64,000 nucleotides of DNA, from the NCBI RefSeq assembly GCF_007990245.1, contig NZ_BJWG01000010.1, positions 1-64,000 of the forward strand. Direction: 5' to 3'. The position numbers and the translations under genes are program-made. The notes beneath the pieces were generated by a model, which did no database searches, had not been told where the DNA came from, and saw nothing but the letters and a program-made list of their open reading frames with translations. This document shows positions 30,630-41,069 of this stretch, one piece after another; within the stretch, counting starts at the first letter, position 1, and the number at the start of each line of letters is the position of its first letter. Origin of the DNA: Cellulomonas composti. Lineage in GTDB: Bacteria > Actinomycetota > Actinomycetes > Actinomycetales > Cellulomonadaceae.

Positions 30630-31333
30630 CCTGCGGCACTCCCGGCGGACTCGTCGGACCCGGGCCGTGCCGGCGGGGCCGGCTCGTCGTCGGGGCCGTC
30701 GACGGGTGCGACCTCGCGGAGCTGTTCGAGGCTCAGCGCGCCGGCGCGCAGCACGCGCAGCCGGCCGCCGGTCGCGTCGACGATCGTCGACGACACCTGG
30801 CCCGGGGCCGCGCCGGCGTCGAGGTAGACGGCGACGCGTTCGCCGAGCTGGTCGTGCGCCTCCTGCGCGGTCACCGCGGCGGGCCGGCCCGTGCGGTTGG
30901 CGCTCGAGACCGCCATCGGTCCCGTGCGCCGCAGCAGGGCGCGCGCGGTCGCGTGGTCCGGGACGCGCAGCGCGACCGTCCCGTTCGTCTCGCCCAGGTC
31001 CCACGCGAGCGACGGCTGCGCCTGCACGACGAGCGTCAGCCCGCCCGGCCAGAACCGCTCCGCGAGCAGACGCGCGTGCGCGGGCACGTCGGTCGCGAGT
31101 CCGTCGAGCGTGCGCACGTCGGCGATCAGCACGGGCGGCGGCATCTGGCGGCCGCGGCCCTTGGCGTCGAGCAGCGCCTGCACGGCGGGCGGGGAGAACG
31201 CGTCGGCCCCGATGCCGTAGACGGTGTCCGTGGGCAGCACGACGAGACCGCCACGGGCGACGACGGCGACAGCCTCGTCGAGCGCCGGGCCCCAGCTCGA
31301 GGCGTCGGCTGCGGGCCGGATGCGCTCGTTCAC
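30626..31333 (-). CDS. tsaC: L-threonylcarbamoyladenylate synthase (Sua5/YwlC type)
   Basis: 235 residues. The YrdC-fold motifs include LPTDTVYGIGADA near residue 37, the KGR segment (LLDAKGRGRQMPPPVLIAD) near 58, and SSANRTGRPAA near 143. It makes the activated intermediate for t6A37 modification of ANN-decoding tRNAs from threonine, bicarbonate and ATP. The C-terminus (PDDEPAPPARPGSDES) is a short disordered tail; a full Sua5 domain is absent. It is coupled by four-base overlaps to prmC upstream and the transferase downstream. Confidence 0.94.
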   Translation of the reverse strand: MNERIRPAADASSWGPALDEAVAVVARGGLVVLPTDTVYGIGADAFSPPAVQALLDAKGRGRQMPPPVLIADVRTLDGLATDVPAHARLLAERFWPGGLTLVVQAQPSLAWDLGETNGTVALRVPDHATARALLRRTGPMAVSSANRTGRPAAVTAQEAHDQLGERVAVYLDAGAAPGQVSSTIVDATGGRLRVLRAGALSLEQLREVAPVDGPDDEPAPPARPGSDESAGSAAG

Positions 31334-32256
31334 GGCTGCGAGTCTCCCACGTGCGGCGGTGCGATCCTGCGCGCGACGAGCACGCGCGGTCGACCGGTCA
31401 GATCGGGGCGGGTCTCGACGTCCTCGAACGCCCCGGCCGCGTGCGCCGCGGCGCGCGCTGCGACGTCCTGGACCTCGGCGTGCTCCATCACCAGCAGACC
31501 GCCCGGTGCCAGCAGCCGCGCGGCCGCGTCGATGACCGCGCGCGGCACCGCCAGCCCGTCCGCGCCGCCGCCGTACAGCGCGAGGTCCGGATCGTGCTCG
31601 CGCACCTCGACGTCGACCGGCACCTGGTCCGGCGGGATGTACGGCGGGTTCGAGACCAGCACGTCCACGTGTCCGACGAGGTCGGCGAGCAGCCCGGGGT
31701 CGGCGACGTCACCCTGCAGCACGTGCAGTGCGGGTGCCCCCACGGCGGCCGCGTTGGTGCGCGTGAGCGCCACGGCCGCGGCCGACAGGTCGACGGCCAC
31801 CACGCGCGCCGCGGCGACCTCGGTCGCGACGGAGAGCGCGATCGCGCCCGTGCCGCAGCACAGGTCGACGACCACCGGCTCCCGCCCGGCCGCCACGAGC
31901 CGCGCGGCCTCGTCGACCGCGGCCTGCGCGACGACCTCGGTCTCGGGCCGGGGCACGAACACCCCGGGCTCCACGCGCAGCGTCAGGTACCGGAACCCGG
32001 TGTGCCCGACGATGTGCTGCAGCGGTTCGCGCGCCCGGCGCCGCTCGACGAGCGCCGCGTACGCCGCCACGAAGCCGTCGGGCGCCGGGTCCGGGGCGAG
32101 CGCCAGCTCGAGACGTTCGAGCCCGAGCGCATGGGCCGCGAGCGCGGTCGCGTCGACGCGGGGCGAGGCCACGCCGGCGTCGGCGAGCAGCCGCGCGGCG
32201 CCCTCGACGCACGCGCGCACGCCCGCGCCGCCCGGGCCGCCCGACGGCACGGTCAC
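31330..32256 (-). CDS. prmC: Release factor N5-glutamine methyltransferase
   Basis: 308 residues. A helical N-terminal domain (about 1-90) binds the release factor. The SAM-binding motif is [14 protein letters not shown] near residue 130, and the catalytic motif SNPPYIPPD is near 200. It methylates the Gln of the GGQ motif in release factors. Its gene directly follows prfA with a four-base overlap, the classical arrangement. Confidence 0.95.
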   Translation of the reverse strand: MTVPSGGPGGAGVRACVEGAARLLADAGVASPRVDATALAAHALGLERLELALAPDPAPDGFVAAYAALVERRRAREPLQHIVGHTGFRYLTLRVEPGVFVPRPETEVVAQAAVDEAARLVAAGREPVVVDLCCGTGAIALSVATEVAAARVVAVDLSAAAVALTRTNAAAVGAPALHVLQGDVADPGLLADLVGHVDVLVSNPPYIPPDQVPVDVEVREHDPDLALYGGGADGLAVPRAVIDAAARLLAPGGLLVMEHAEVQDVAARAAAHAAGAFEDVETRPDLTGRPRVLVARRIAPPHVGDSQP

Positions 32257-33338
32257 GGCGCGACCGCCGCCAGCCGCGCCGCCTCGTCGGCGGCGATCGC
32301 GCTCGCGACCACGGCCCCGAGGTCACCCGCGAGGACCTGGTCGAGGTTGTACGCCTTGTACCCCGTGCGGTGGTCGGCGATGCGGTTCTCGGGGAAGTTG
32401 TAGGTGCGGATCCGCTCGGAGCGGTCGACCGTGCGGACCTGGCTACGCCGGGCCTCGCTGGCCGCGGCTGCGGACTCCTCCTGCCGTGCCGCCAGGAGCC
32501 GGGCCCGCAGCACGCGCATCGCCTGCTCGCGGTTCTGCAGCTGGGACTTCTCGTTCTGCATCGAGACGACGATGCCCGTCGGGACGTGCGTGATGCGGAC
32601 CGCGGAGTCGGTCGTGTTGACCGACTGCCCGCCGGGGCCCGACGAACGGAAGACGTCGATCCGCAGGTCGTTCGGGTCGATCTCGACCTCGCCCTCGTCG
32701 TCCGCCTCAGGCAGGACGAGCACGCCGGCCGCGGACGTGTGGATGCGACCCTGCGACTCCGTGACCGGCACGCGCTGCACGCGGTGCACGCCGCCCTCGT
32801 ACTTGAGGTGCGCCCAGACGCCGTCCTCGGGTGCGACCGTGCCGCGCGCCTTGACCGACAGGTGCACGTCCTTGACGCCACCGAGGTCGGACGGCGTGGC
32901 CTCGAGCACCTGCGTCGCCCAGCCCATCCGCTCGGCGTAGCGCGTGTACATCCGCAGCAGGTCACCCGCGAACAGCGCCGACTCCTCGCCGCCCTCCCCT
33001 GCCTTGATCTCGAGGATCACGTCGCGTGCGTCGTCGGGGTCGCGCGGGACGAGCACCTCGCGCAGCCTCGTCGAGGCCGCGTCCGCCGCCGCGCGCAGTG
33101 CCGGGAGCTCGGCCGCGAACGACTCGTCCTCGGCGGCGAGCTCGGCAGCGGCCGCGGCGTCGTCGGACGCGGCCCGCCACGCCCGGTACGCCTGCGCGAC
33201 CCGGCCCAGCTCGGCATACCGCCGCCCGAGCTGACGCGCACGCGCCGCATCCGCGTGCACCGCGGGATCGGCGAGCTGGGCCTCGATCTGGGCGTGCTCG
33301 GCCAGCAGCGGCTCGGCTGCGGAGAACGGGTCGGTCAC
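32253..33338 (-). CDS. prfA: Peptide chain release factor 1
   Basis: 361 residues. The stop-codon recognition motif PVT is in VQRVPVTES near residue 190, where RF1 has PxT and RF2 has SPF, so it reads UAA/UAG. The peptidyl-hydrolysis motif is [15 protein letters not shown] near 233. It is followed by its modifying enzyme. An intergenic hairpin separates it from rpmE. Confidence 0.97.
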   Translation of the reverse strand: MTDPFSAAEPLLAEHAQIEAQLADPAVHADAARARQLGRRYAELGRVAQAYRAWRAASDDAAAAAELAAEDESFAAELPALRAAADAASTRLREVLVPRDPDDARDVILEIKAGEGGEESALFAGDLLRMYTRYAERMGWATQVLEATPSDLGGVKDVHLSVKARGTVAPEDGVWAHLKYEGGVHRVQRVPVTESQGRIHTSAAGVLVLPEADDEGEVEIDPNDLRIDVFRSSGPGGQSVNTTDSAVRITHVPTGIVVSMQNEKSQLQNREQAMRVLRARLLAARQEESAAAASEARRSQVRTVDRSERIRTYNFPENRIADHRTGYKAYNLDQVLAGDLGAVVASAIAADEAARLAAVAP

Positions 33339-33398
33339 GGCACTCCCTCGGTCACGCGCTCAGGTGCGGCGGCGGGGTCGGTGCGACCCCGGAGACGA

Positions 33399-33466
33399 CG
33401 CAGCGCCGGTGCCCTCGCGGACACTGCCATGGAGGGCAGTCGTCCGCGCCGGGCACCGGCGCTGCG
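33399..33466 (-). terminator. Long compound hairpin, rpmE terminator
   Basis: The outer stem is 16 bp (33399-33414 with 33451-33466, CGCAGCGCCGGTGCCC and complement). Inside it are two further paired blocks, GCGGAC/GTCCGC and ACTGCC/GGCAGT, with an ATGGAG loop. It begins seven bases beyond the rpmE stop codon. There is no U-run, as is usual in actinomycetes. It separates rpmE from prfA. Confidence 0.85.
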
Positions 33467-33472
33467 GGGGTG

Positions 33473-33688
33473 CTAGTTGCCGGCCTTCTTGCCGTAGCGG
33501 GCCTCGAAGCGGGCCACGCGGCCACCGGTGTCGAGGATCTTCTGCTTGCCCGTGTAGAACGGGTGGCAGGCGCTGCACACGTCGGCGTGGATCTTGCCGC
33601 TGGTGACGGTCGAGCGCGTCACGAAGGTGCTGCCGCACGTGCAGGTCACCTCGGTGACCACGTACTGCGGGTGGATGTCAGACTTCAC
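33473..33688 (-). CDS. rpmE: 50S ribosomal protein L31, zinc-binding form
   Basis: 71 residues from the GTG at 33688, with AAGGAG eight bases upstream. The sequence starts VKSDIHPQY as is typical. Four Cys (a CTC pair near residues 16-18 and CSAC near 37-40) make this the zinc-containing C+ type. The motif [10 protein letters not shown] is conserved. It is flanked by its own terminator and promoter gap. A longer N-terminus from 33730 is possible in frame but unlikely. Confidence 0.97.
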   Translation of the reverse strand: MKSDIHPQYVVTEVTCTCGSTFVTRSTVTSGKIHADVCSACHPFYTGKQKILDTGGRVARFEARYGKKAGN

Positions 33689-33825
33689 GGGATTCTCCTT
33701 GGTGGGGTGTCTCCGGGTCCCGGCGTTCATCGCGCGGGTGAACCGCAGACCAGCGAGCCATTGTGCCAGAACCAGCGCCCGGCCCGAAATCTTCCCGACG
33801 CGCGCGCGCTGCGTAGGATGCCGGG

Positions 33826-35073
33826 GTGTCGTCGTCGGCTGTCCCTCCGCGCACGGGCCGGCTCGTCGTCGGTCTCGTGATCGACGACAACCTCGACCGC
33901 CCGGACGGCGTGCAGCAGTACGTGCTCACGCTGGGCGCCGAGCTCGCGCGGCGCGGCCACGACGTGCACTACATCGCCTCGACGACGCAGCGCACGGACC
34001 TGCCGAACCTGCACGTGATCGGCCGCAACGTGGGCGTCACCTTCAACGGCAACCGGCTCGCCACGCCGCTGCCTGCCTCGCGCACGCAGGTGCGCGAGCT
34101 GCTCGCCCGGGTGCCGTTCGACGTGCTGCACGTCCAGATGCCGTACTCCCCCGTGCTCGCGGGCCGGATCGTCTCCGCGGCGTCGCCCCGCACGGCCGTG
34201 GTCGGCACGTTCCACATCTACCCGCACTCGTGGTGGGTGAGCGCCGGCACGCGGGTGCTGGGCCTGCTCGAGCGTCGTCGGCTGCGCCGGTTCCGCACCG
34301 TCTTCGCGACGTCCGAGGCCGCCGCGGCGTTCGCGAACCGCACGTTCCGGGTCCCGACGACCGTGCTCGGCAACCCCGTCGACCTGGCCCGCTTCCGTCC
34401 CGCGCAGGCGCCCGCGGATCCCGACCGCCCGGTGCGGGTCGTGTTCCTCGGCCGGCTCGTACCGCGCAAGGGCCCGCGCGAGCTCGTCGCTGCGGCGCTC
34501 GAGGTCACCCGGCGCGGCACCGCGCGGCCCTGGACGCTCACGCTGGCCGGCCGTGGGCCGCTGCACGACGAGCTCGTCGCGACGCTCGCCAAGGCGGGCA
34601 TGACCAACGTCGAGCTGCCCGGGTTCGTCGACGAGCAGGACAAGCCCGCGCTGCTGGCCGACGCCGACGTGATCGCCCTGCCGTCGACCGGCGGCGAGAG
34701 CTTCGGCATCTCCGTCGTCGAGGCGCTCGCCTCCGCGCGCGGCGTGGTCCTCGCGGGCGACAACCCCGGCTACCGCACCACGATGCACGGCCTCGAGCGC
34801 CAGCTCCTCGACCCGAAGGACACCGCGACGTTCGCGCTCGCGCTCGGCCGGTGGATCGACGACGCCGAGGCCCGCGACCGGATCGCCGAGCGCCAGCGCG
34901 AAGCGGCGGCGCGGTTCGACACGCCCCGCATCGCCGACGAGGTCGAACGGGTCTACCGATCGGCGGTCGCGGGCCGTCCGGCGGTCACCGCGGTCGCTGC
35001 CGTCACCCCCGTCACTGCCGGATCGGCGGATGTCCCTCCGAGGCCTGCACGACGACGATCCCCTGCCCGGTGA
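33826..35073 (+). CDS. GT4-family glycosyltransferase
   Basis: 415 residues from the GTG at 33826. GT-B fold: the N-terminal domain has the [21 protein letters not shown] signature near residues 26-46; the C-terminal domain has [18 protein letters not shown] near 205 and the donor-binding motif [18 protein letters not shown] near 290. This indicates retaining transfer from a nucleotide sugar or lipid-carrier context such as PimC/MshA relatives. The acceptor is unknown. The last 30 residues are a low-complexity tail (many Ala, Val and Arg) whose coding DNA overlaps the convergent AIM24 gene. Confidence 0.9.
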   Translation: MSSSAVPPRTGRLVVGLVIDDNLDRPDGVQQYVLTLGAELARRGHDVHYIASTTQRTDLPNLHVIGRNVGVTFNGNRLATPLPASRTQVRELLARVPFDVLHVQMPYSPVLAGRIVSAASPRTAVVGTFHIYPHSWWVSAGTRVLGLLERRRLRRFRTVFATSEAAAAFANRTFRVPTTVLGNPVDLARFRPAQAPADPDRPVRVVFLGRLVPRKGPRELVAAALEVTRRGTARPWTLTLAGRGPLHDELVATLAKAGMTNVELPGFVDEQDKPALLADADVIALPSTGGESFGISVVEALASARGVVLAGDNPGYRTTMHGLERQLLDPKDTATFALALGRWIDDAEARDRIAERQREAAARFDTPRIADEVERVYRSAVAGRPAVTAVAAVTPVTAGSADVPPRPARRRSPAR

Positions 35074-35680
35074 ACCCGAGCTGGTAGGCCTCGCCGGAGC
35101 CGCGGCCGATCGCGGACTGCAGCTTTGCCGTCCGGCGGACGGTCGAGGTCAGCGACGACGACCACAGCACCGCGCTCTGCATGTCCACGAACGTCGGCTG
35201 GTCGACCTCGAGCACGACGGGCGTGCCGTAGGCGGACACCGCGAGCGATCCCGTCCCGGTGAACGTCGTGTTGAACAGGCCGCCGCTCATCATCGACGCG
35301 CCCTCGACCCGGTTGATGTCCCACGTCAGCGTGGACTCGAACGCCAGGACGTTGGCGCCGTTGACCGTGACCGACTCGCCCTCGAGGTGCAGCAGGAACA
35401 GCTCGTCGGCGTCCTGCGCGAGGAACACGTCGCCGCTGCCGGACACCTTCATGAGGTCCATGCCCTCACCCGTGAAGGCCTTCTTGAACATCTTGGAGAC
35501 GCCGCCCGAACCCTGGTGGTCGAAGTCGACGTCCCCCTGGTACGCGACCATCGAGCCCTGCTTGGCGTAGAAGAAGCCACCCGTGCCGGCGAGGTCGACC
35601 TTGAGCATCCGCTCGTTCTGGAGCTGGAAGCTGCCGGGCTCGCCGGCCTTCTCGATGTTGCCTGCGAGCGTGCTGCGCAT
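35012..35680 (-). CDS. AIM24 (DUF124) family protein
   Basis: 222 residues, a beta-rich AIM24 domain over nearly the whole length with the family pattern of repeated Gly-rich hairpins (GTGGFFYAKQGSMVAYQG near residue 33; FTGEGMDLMKVSGSG near 68; GLFNTTFTGTGSLAVSAYG near 140; [13 protein letters not shown] near 205). It is related to yeast mitochondrial Aim24; the bacterial role is unsettled. The stop lies inside the 3' part of the convergent glycosyltransferase gene, with a 62-base overlap. Confidence 0.9.
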   Translation of the reverse strand: MRSTLAGNIEKAGEPGSFQLQNERMLKVDLAGTGGFFYAKQGSMVAYQGDVDFDHQGSGGVSKMFKKAFTGEGMDLMKVSGSGDVFLAQDADELFLLHLEGESVTVNGANVLAFESTLTWDINRVEGASMMSGGLFNTTFTGTGSLAVSAYGTPVVLEVDQPTFVDMQSAVLWSSSLTSTVRRTAKLQSAIGRGSGEAYQLGFTGQGIVVVQASEGHPPIRQ

Positions 35681-35701
35681 GGCCCCATCCTGACGGACCG
35701 A

Positions 35702-36529
35702 TCAGGCCACGTCGACAGGTTCCCCGAGGGTGAGCGGGCGGAACAGGTCCCGCACGTCGGCCGGTGCGGCCGCGACGACCCGCGCGGCCTCGTCGGGACC
35801 CTGCGTGAAGTGGCTCCACCCCTCGGTGTGCACGAACGCGGCGGCCCGCGGGCGGGTGCGCCCGACGAGCTCGACACCCTCGGACGCGTTCATCGTGAAC
35901 CGCATCGGACCGGTGATGCCGAACCGCACGGCGCCGAGATGGAGCACGAGCACGTCGACCTCCAGGCGCTCCGCCGCCTCGCGCAGGCCGCCGTAGAGCA
36001 CGGAGTCGCCGGTCACCCACACCGCGTGCCGCGGCTCGCCGGGCACCCGGACGGCGAACCCGGTCGAGGCGCCGACGATCGGGACGGTTCCCGGCGGGCC
36101 GTGCCGCGACGGCGTCGCGGTCACCTCGAGACGGTGCTCGACCCCGGCCTCGTCGGTGCGGACCAGCGTCGTCGTCTCCCAGGCCGTGAGCCCGCGCGCA
36201 CCCGGCAGCGCGAGGGCACGCGCGGCCGCGGGCGTCGTGACCACCGCGGGGACCGACGGCAGGTACGCACGGCCGGCGTCGTCGAGGTTGTCGGCGTGCC
36301 CGTGGTGGCTCAGCAGCACCGCGTCGACCCGGCCGAGCGCGTCGGCCGCGACCGCGGGCGCCGTCGTCTTGTTCGCGGCGGTGCCCCAGCCGAAGCCGTA
36401 CCGGCGACCCGGCGCGTCGAACGTCGGGTCGGTCAGCAGGCGCCAGCCGTCGACCTCGACGAGCAGCGTCGGACCGCCGACGTGCGTGAGTCGGACGGTC
36501 ACGGGAGGACCACCGGCCCCCGGGCGCAC
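35702..36529 (-). CDS. MBL-fold metallo-hydrolase (UlaG-like)
   Basis: Up to 275 residues; the domain proper starts TVRLTHVGGPTLLVEVDG. A GTG at 36502 (266 residues) is an equal candidate start because neither position has a clear ribosome site. The metal-binding motif is SHHGHADNLDD near residue 80, so the usual final His of HxHxDH is Asn here. Further ligands follow (VTGDSVLYGG near 175, HTEGWSHFTQG near 235). The closest families are UlaG-like lactonases and NAPE-PLD-like phospholipases. The substrate is unknown. Confidence 0.85.
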   Translation of the reverse strand: MRPGAGGPPVTVRLTHVGGPTLLVEVDGWRLLTDPTFDAPGRRYGFGWGTAANKTTAPAVAADALGRVDAVLLSHHGHADNLDDAGRAYLPSVPAVVTTPAAARALALPGARGLTAWETTTLVRTDEAGVEHRLEVTATPSRHGPPGTVPIVGASTGFAVRVPGEPRHAVWVTGDSVLYGGLREAAERLEVDVLVLHLGAVRFGITGPMRFTMNASEGVELVGRTRPRAAAFVHTEGWSHFTQGPDEAARVVAAAPADVRDLFRPLTLGEPVDVA

Positions 36530-36723
36530 GCAGGGACCCGCACGGGCACGGGTAGAGGTCGAGGCAGCGTCTCGGGCATCTGCGCATCATGGCAGGCGAA
36601 CCGCATCGATGCCACGCCCGGTTTGAGACGGTTACGTCCGGAGGCTGGACCGACCTCTAGGGTCTCGACCACGCGTCGCCGCACGGCGAATGCGCAGGTC
36701 AGTCGTCTCGCAGAGGGAGTCGG

Positions 36724-38666
36724 ATGTTCGGGTCGAGGGAAGTTCGACGGCGTCGCCGTGTCACGGCGGTCCTGACCGCACTGATCGTCGTGGGTGCGGG
36801 TCTGGCGGCGAGCGGGCCGGCGACCGGTGCCGACAAGCAACCCGTGACCTTCGGCGAGCTCACGTGGGGCTTCCTGCCCGCGCTACGGGCCGACGTCACC
36901 GCGACGCCCGGCGGGACGATCACGCCCGGCCGCGGCACCCGGTTCGACTCGACCGTGCCGGGCACGGCGTCGACCCGGCCGATCGTGTTCCGGCAGGACC
37001 TCTTCCACGACTACGCCGACTCCTCGATCACGGGTGCCGACCTGGAGCTCGACGCGACGGCTTCGTGACCTACGCCTGGGCCGGCAACGAGGTGGTCCTG
37101 GACGGGCCGCAGCTCGTCGTGAAGAACGGCGTCGCCGAGATCCAGGGCAACCTGCAGATCGACACCGACTCCAGCTTCGAGATGAGGTTCGGGGTGAAGC
37201 TGGCCACGGTCGGCCACCTGACCCGCACCGCGACGCCCGCCGGACTTCAGGTCGTGGCGAGCGACGTCCGCCTCGCGGAGTACGGCGCGTTCCTCGGGTA
37301 CGACGAGGGCACGGTGCTCGACGACGTGCACGCGCTGCTCGCCACGACGACGCCGAAGATCAGCTCGGTCGTCGACTTCCGCAGCGACGGCAGTGCGCAG
37401 GTCACGATCACCGGCACGGGCTTCTCGCCCTCCTGGGCCACCGGTCTGAGGGGCCCGACGACGGGCATGCTCTCGGGGGTGCGCGTCGCCGTCGGCACGT
37501 TCACGAGCCTGTGGGAGCCGTCCGACGACTACCTCGACCAGAACCGGACCACCGACGTCGCGGCCCAGTCGTGGGCGGTCCCGACCGCGACCCGCGCGAC
37601 GGCCGAGGCCGCCGTCGTCGCCGACGCCCCGCCCGGGACCGCGCCGATCGACGTGGCCGAGCTCAAGGCGGACGGCTCGTTCAAGGTGACCGTGACCGTC
37701 GACAAGGCCGCGATCGATGCGGCCGCACCGCCGCGACACGTCGACGGCTACGCGATCTACACCTACCCGGCCGGCCAGGCCTACGTCCCCGCGTTCGAGA
37801 CCGTCACCCCGATCACGTTCCACGACGGGATCACCTCGTCGACGAGCGTCGACCCCGTCTCGGCGGTCGCCGGCAAGCCCGTCGCGGTCACCGTGCGCAC
37901 CGCGGCGTCCGGTCGCGTGCCGACCGGCACGGTCGTCGTGCGCTCCGCCGGGCGCGAGGTGGGCCGCGCGACGCTCTCGCAGGGCGTCGCGACCGCGACG
38001 CTCGCCGCCCTGCCCGTCGGCTCCCACGACCTCGCGGTGGAGTACCTCGGCGACGCGTGGGTGAAGCCGTCCACGTCAGCCGTCACCGTCACGGTCGTCA
38101 AGGCCTCCGCGAAGATCACCGGCGCGATCCCGGTGGTGACGTACGGCACGGGCCGCAGCGCGACGCTCACGGTGAGCGCCGGGGGCGTCGCCACCGACGG
38201 CGGCACGCTCACGCTCCGGGGCGACGGCTTCACGCGTTCCGGTGTCGTCACGGCCGGCAAGGTGACGCTCGCACTGCCGCCCAAGCTCGCGCCGGGCTCC
38301 TACCCGGTGACGATCTCCTACGGCGGGACGAGCATGGTGGCGGCGACGACCAGGACCGCCACGCTCAAGGTCGTCAAGGCAACCTCGACGACGACCGTGA
38401 AGGTCACCCCGGCATCCACGAGCGCGACCGGCACCCCGACGGCCTCGGTCGCCGTCACGGCGGCCGGCTCGACGCCGACGGGCACCGTCAGGCTCACGAT
38501 CACGGGCAACGGGAAGTCGTTCGTCCGCACGGTCACGCTCAGCGGCGGAAAGGCCGCGCTGCAGCTCGGCGCGCGCGCCGCCGGCACCTACACCGTCACC
38601 GCCGCGTACCTGGGCTCGGCCACCGCCGCGTCCTCGTCGGGCACGACGAGCTACCGCGTCGTCTGA
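36724..38666 (+). pseudogene. HtaA-like secreted protein with Ig-like repeats, frameshifted
   Basis: A signal peptide and the first part of an HtaA-like domain (FGELTWGFLPAL) run in one frame from the ATG at 36724 to a TGA at 37066-37068. The rest (from DGFVTYAWAGNEVVL) continues in the next frame to 38666. Loss of one base near 37056 explains this: adding one base gives LELDADGFVTYAW without interruption. The joined product would be about 647 residues: signal peptide, HtaA-like domain (about 40-180), a domain with the pattern shared with neighbours in the island (VAVGTFTSLWEPSDD), and three Ig-like repeats at the C-terminus, no anchor. The usual heme-ligand Tyr and His of HtaA domains are replaced here. 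It is a true frameshift or an assembly error; I cannot tell which. Confidence 0.75.
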
Positions 38667-38682
38667 TCGCAGCGCGCTGCGC

Positions 38683-38728
38683 ACGACGAAGGCGCCCGAC
38701 CCTGGCAGGGGTCGGGCGCCTTCGTCGT
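38683..38728. terminator. Bidirectional terminator between the HtaA-like pseudogene and rho
   Basis: A perfect 20-bp stem (38683-38702 with 38709-38728) closes a six-base loop TGGCAG. It starts with ACGACGAAGG and is thus preceded by AA and followed by TT on each strand. It sits between the convergent stops at 38666 and 38740 and can serve both. Confidence 0.92.
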
Positions 38729-38739
38729 AGGTACGGGTG

Positions 38740-40794
38740 TCAGACCGTGCGGCCGGCGTTCTCCTCGCCCCAGCTGCCCGGGGTGGTCTTCTGGACCTGC
38801 AGGAGGAACTCGACGTTGGACTTGGTGTCCTTGATCTTGCCGATGAGCAGCTCGATCGCCTGCTGCTGGTCGAGCGCACCGAGCACGCGGCGCAGCTTGT
38901 AGACGATCTGCAGCTCGTCACGCGACATGAGGATCTCCTCGCGTCGCGTGCCCGACGCGTTCACGTCGACCGCCGGGAAGATCCGCTTGTCGGCGAGCTG
39001 GCGCGACAGGCGCAGCTCCATGTTCCCGGTGCCCTTGAACTCCTCGAAGATGACCTCGTCCATCTTGGAACCGGTCTCGACGAGCGCGGAGCCGAGGATC
39101 GTCAGCGAGCCGCCGTTCTCGATGTTGCGCGCGGCGCCGAAGAACTTCTTCGGCGGGTAGAGCGCCGAGGCGTCGACGCCACCGGACAGGATGCGACCCG
39201 ACGCGGGCGCGGCCAGGTTGTAGGCGCGCGACAGCCGGGTGATCGAGTCGAGCAGCACGACGACGTCCTGGCCGAGCTCCACGAGGCGCTTGGCGCGCTC
39301 GATCGCGAGCTCCGCGACGATCGTGTGGTCCGAGGCGGGGCGGTCGAACGTCGAGGCGATGACCTCGCCCTTGACCGTCCGCTCCATGTCCGTGACCTCT
39401 TCGGGGCGCTCGTCGACGAGCACGACCATGAGGTGGACCTCGGGGTTGTTCGCGGTGATCGCGTTGGCGATCTGCTGCATGATGATCGTCTTGCCCGCCT
39501 TGGGCGGCGCGACGATGAGGCCGCGCTGACCCTTGCCGATCGGCGCGACGATGTCGATCACGCGCGGCGTGAGCCGGCCCGGGTCGGGCGTCTCGAGACG
39601 GAGCCGCTCCTGCGGGTACAGCGGCGTGAGCTTGGTGAACTCGGGACGCTCGCGAGCCGCCTCGGGCGCCAGACCGTTGACCGAGTCGAGCCGCACGAGC
39701 GCGCTGAACTTGCTCGGTCGGCCGCCCTGCTGCTGCGCGGGCTGCTCGCCCTCGCGCGGCTGACGCACCGCACCCGTGATCGCGTCACCGCGACGCAGGC
39801 CGGCCTTCTTCACCTGGCCGAGCGAGACGTACACGTCGTTCGGGCCCGGGAGGTAGCCCGTGGTCCGCACGAACGCGTAGCTGTCCAGCACGTCGAGGAT
39901 GCCGGCGACGGGCAGCAGCACGTCGTCCTCGGTGACCTCGATGTCGTCGAGCCCCGACAGGTCCGGCTGGCCCGGACGGCCGCGGCCGCGCTTGCGGTCC
40001 CGGTCGCGGTAGCGGTCACGCGAGCGCCGACGACGGCCGCCCCGCTCGTCGTCCTCGTCGAGCGCGTTGCCCTGCGCACCGTTCTGAGGGCTGCTCGAAG
40101 GGGCGTTCTGCGGGTTCTGCTGGCGCTGGTTCGGCTGCTGCGCGCCGGACTGACCGCCGGACTGCCCGCCGGACTGACGCTGGCCGCCCTGCCCACGCTG
40201 GCCGCCCTGCTCGCGCTGACCGGACTGCTCGCGCGTCTCGCTCTGGACGTCGTGCGCGTCGTCGGCCCGCTCGTCGCCCGCGGCGCCCGCGGGACGACCG
40301 GCGCGGCGCGACCGGCGCTCACCCGTGACGGCGGCGACGGCATCGGTGGCCCGGGCCGCGCGGTCGGCACTCTCCGCGGGGGCGAGGCGCGCGTCGAGAG
40401 CCGCCTCGAGGCCGGCGAGCGCGTCGCTCGGGGCCGCCACGGGCTCGCGGCGCGGTCGGCGCTCACGCGTCGGCGCACCGGTCGGCGCACCGTCGGTGTC
40501 GCGCTTGCCCGTCCGGGCGGCGGGCCGCTCGTCGGGCTGCGTGCTCGGCTGCACGTCGATCAGGACGGCAGGCGGCTCGACAGGCGCGGCGACCTTCGTC
40601 TCGCGGCGCGTGTCGAGGGCGCGGGTGCGCGATCCGCCCTTGGCCTCGGTGATCGCGGCGACCAGGTCGCCCTTGCGCATCTTCGACGTGCCCTTCACGC
40701 CGAGCTGCGCGGCCATGGCCTGCAGCTCGGGGAGGCGCATCGCCGAGATGGACCCGCCGGACGTGCTCACGGTGGGTGCGGTGGTGTCAGTCAC
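38740..40794 (-). CDS. rho: Transcription termination factor Rho
   Basis: 684 residues, far longer than E. coli Rho (419). The Rho N-terminal helical domain covers about residues 18-60 ([15 protein letters not shown]). A low-complexity actinobacterial insert of about 210 residues follows, rich in Arg, Gly and Gln ([20 protein letters not shown] near 215-235; [15 protein letters not shown] near 260). Then the cold-shock RNA-binding domain (about 280-350) and the ATPase core with Walker [10 protein letters not shown] near 430. It is a ring helicase that ends transcription. The insert probably adds RNA affinity for GC-rich transcripts. The start is GTG with GGAAGGG upstream. Confidence 0.96.
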   Translation of the reverse strand: MTDTTAPTVSTSGGSISAMRLPELQAMAAQLGVKGTSKMRKGDLVAAITEAKGGSRTRALDTRRETKVAAPVEPPAVLIDVQPSTQPDERPAARTGKRDTDGAPTGAPTRERRPRREPVAAPSDALAGLEAALDARLAPAESADRAARATDAVAAVTGERRSRRAGRPAGAAGDERADDAHDVQSETREQSGQREQGGQRGQGGQRQSGGQSGGQSGAQQPNQRQQNPQNAPSSSPQNGAQGNALDEDDERGGRRRRSRDRYRDRDRKRGRGRPGQPDLSGLDDIEVTEDDVLLPVAGILDVLDSYAFVRTTGYLPGPNDVYVSLGQVKKAGLRRGDAITGAVRQPREGEQPAQQQGGRPSKFSALVRLDSVNGLAPEAARERPEFTKLTPLYPQERLRLETPDPGRLTPRVIDIVAPIGKGQRGLIVAPPKAGKTIIMQQIANAITANNPEVHLMVVLVDERPEEVTDMERTVKGEVIASTFDRPASDHTIVAELAIERAKRLVELGQDVVVLLDSITRLSRAYNLAAPASGRILSGGVDASALYPPKKFFGAARNIENGGSLTILGSALVETGSKMDEVIFEEFKGTGNMELRLSRQLADKRIFPAVDVNASGTRREEILMSRDELQIVYKLRRVLGALDQQQAIELLIGKIKDTKSNVEFLLQVQKTTPGSWGEENAGRTV

Positions 40795-41022
40795 GAAGGA
40801 CCCTTCCCCCTCGTCAACGGCCGAGCTGTGAGGTCGGCCTGCGTCCCGCCAGCCTTCGAGAGGCAGGGCCAGGACTCATGGAGCCGCACGCGCGGCGTAC
40901 GGCGACGTCCGCGACGCGATCGGCTGATTAGCTCCCGGAAAGCCAACTCGCGAGGTCCGCTGAGCGTCAGGCTTGCCGCGCGACGCCAGACCGGCGAGGG
41001 TCCGGAGAACGCCTTGATGCTA
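40795..41022 (-). promoter_or_regulatory. Long untranslated leader and promoter of rho
   Basis: No protein gene is supported in the 275 bases between rho and thrB. On the minus strand a TAGCAT hexamer (41022-41017) is a candidate -10, which would give a leader of roughly 215 bases. Long leaders are known in rho genes and serve autogenous control by Rho-dependent attenuation. A 90-codon open frame across this leader runs into the rho start and looks random. Confidence 0.4.
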
Positions 41023-41069
41023 CCACTGTCGGTTGTGCGCCCCGGCGACGTGACCGTGGTCACGCCCGT

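Noticed and set aside
40791..41063. 90-codon minus-strand frame ahead of rho
   Set aside because: Overlaps the rho start, has no ribosome site or recognisable motif, and lies in a leader expected to be untranslated.
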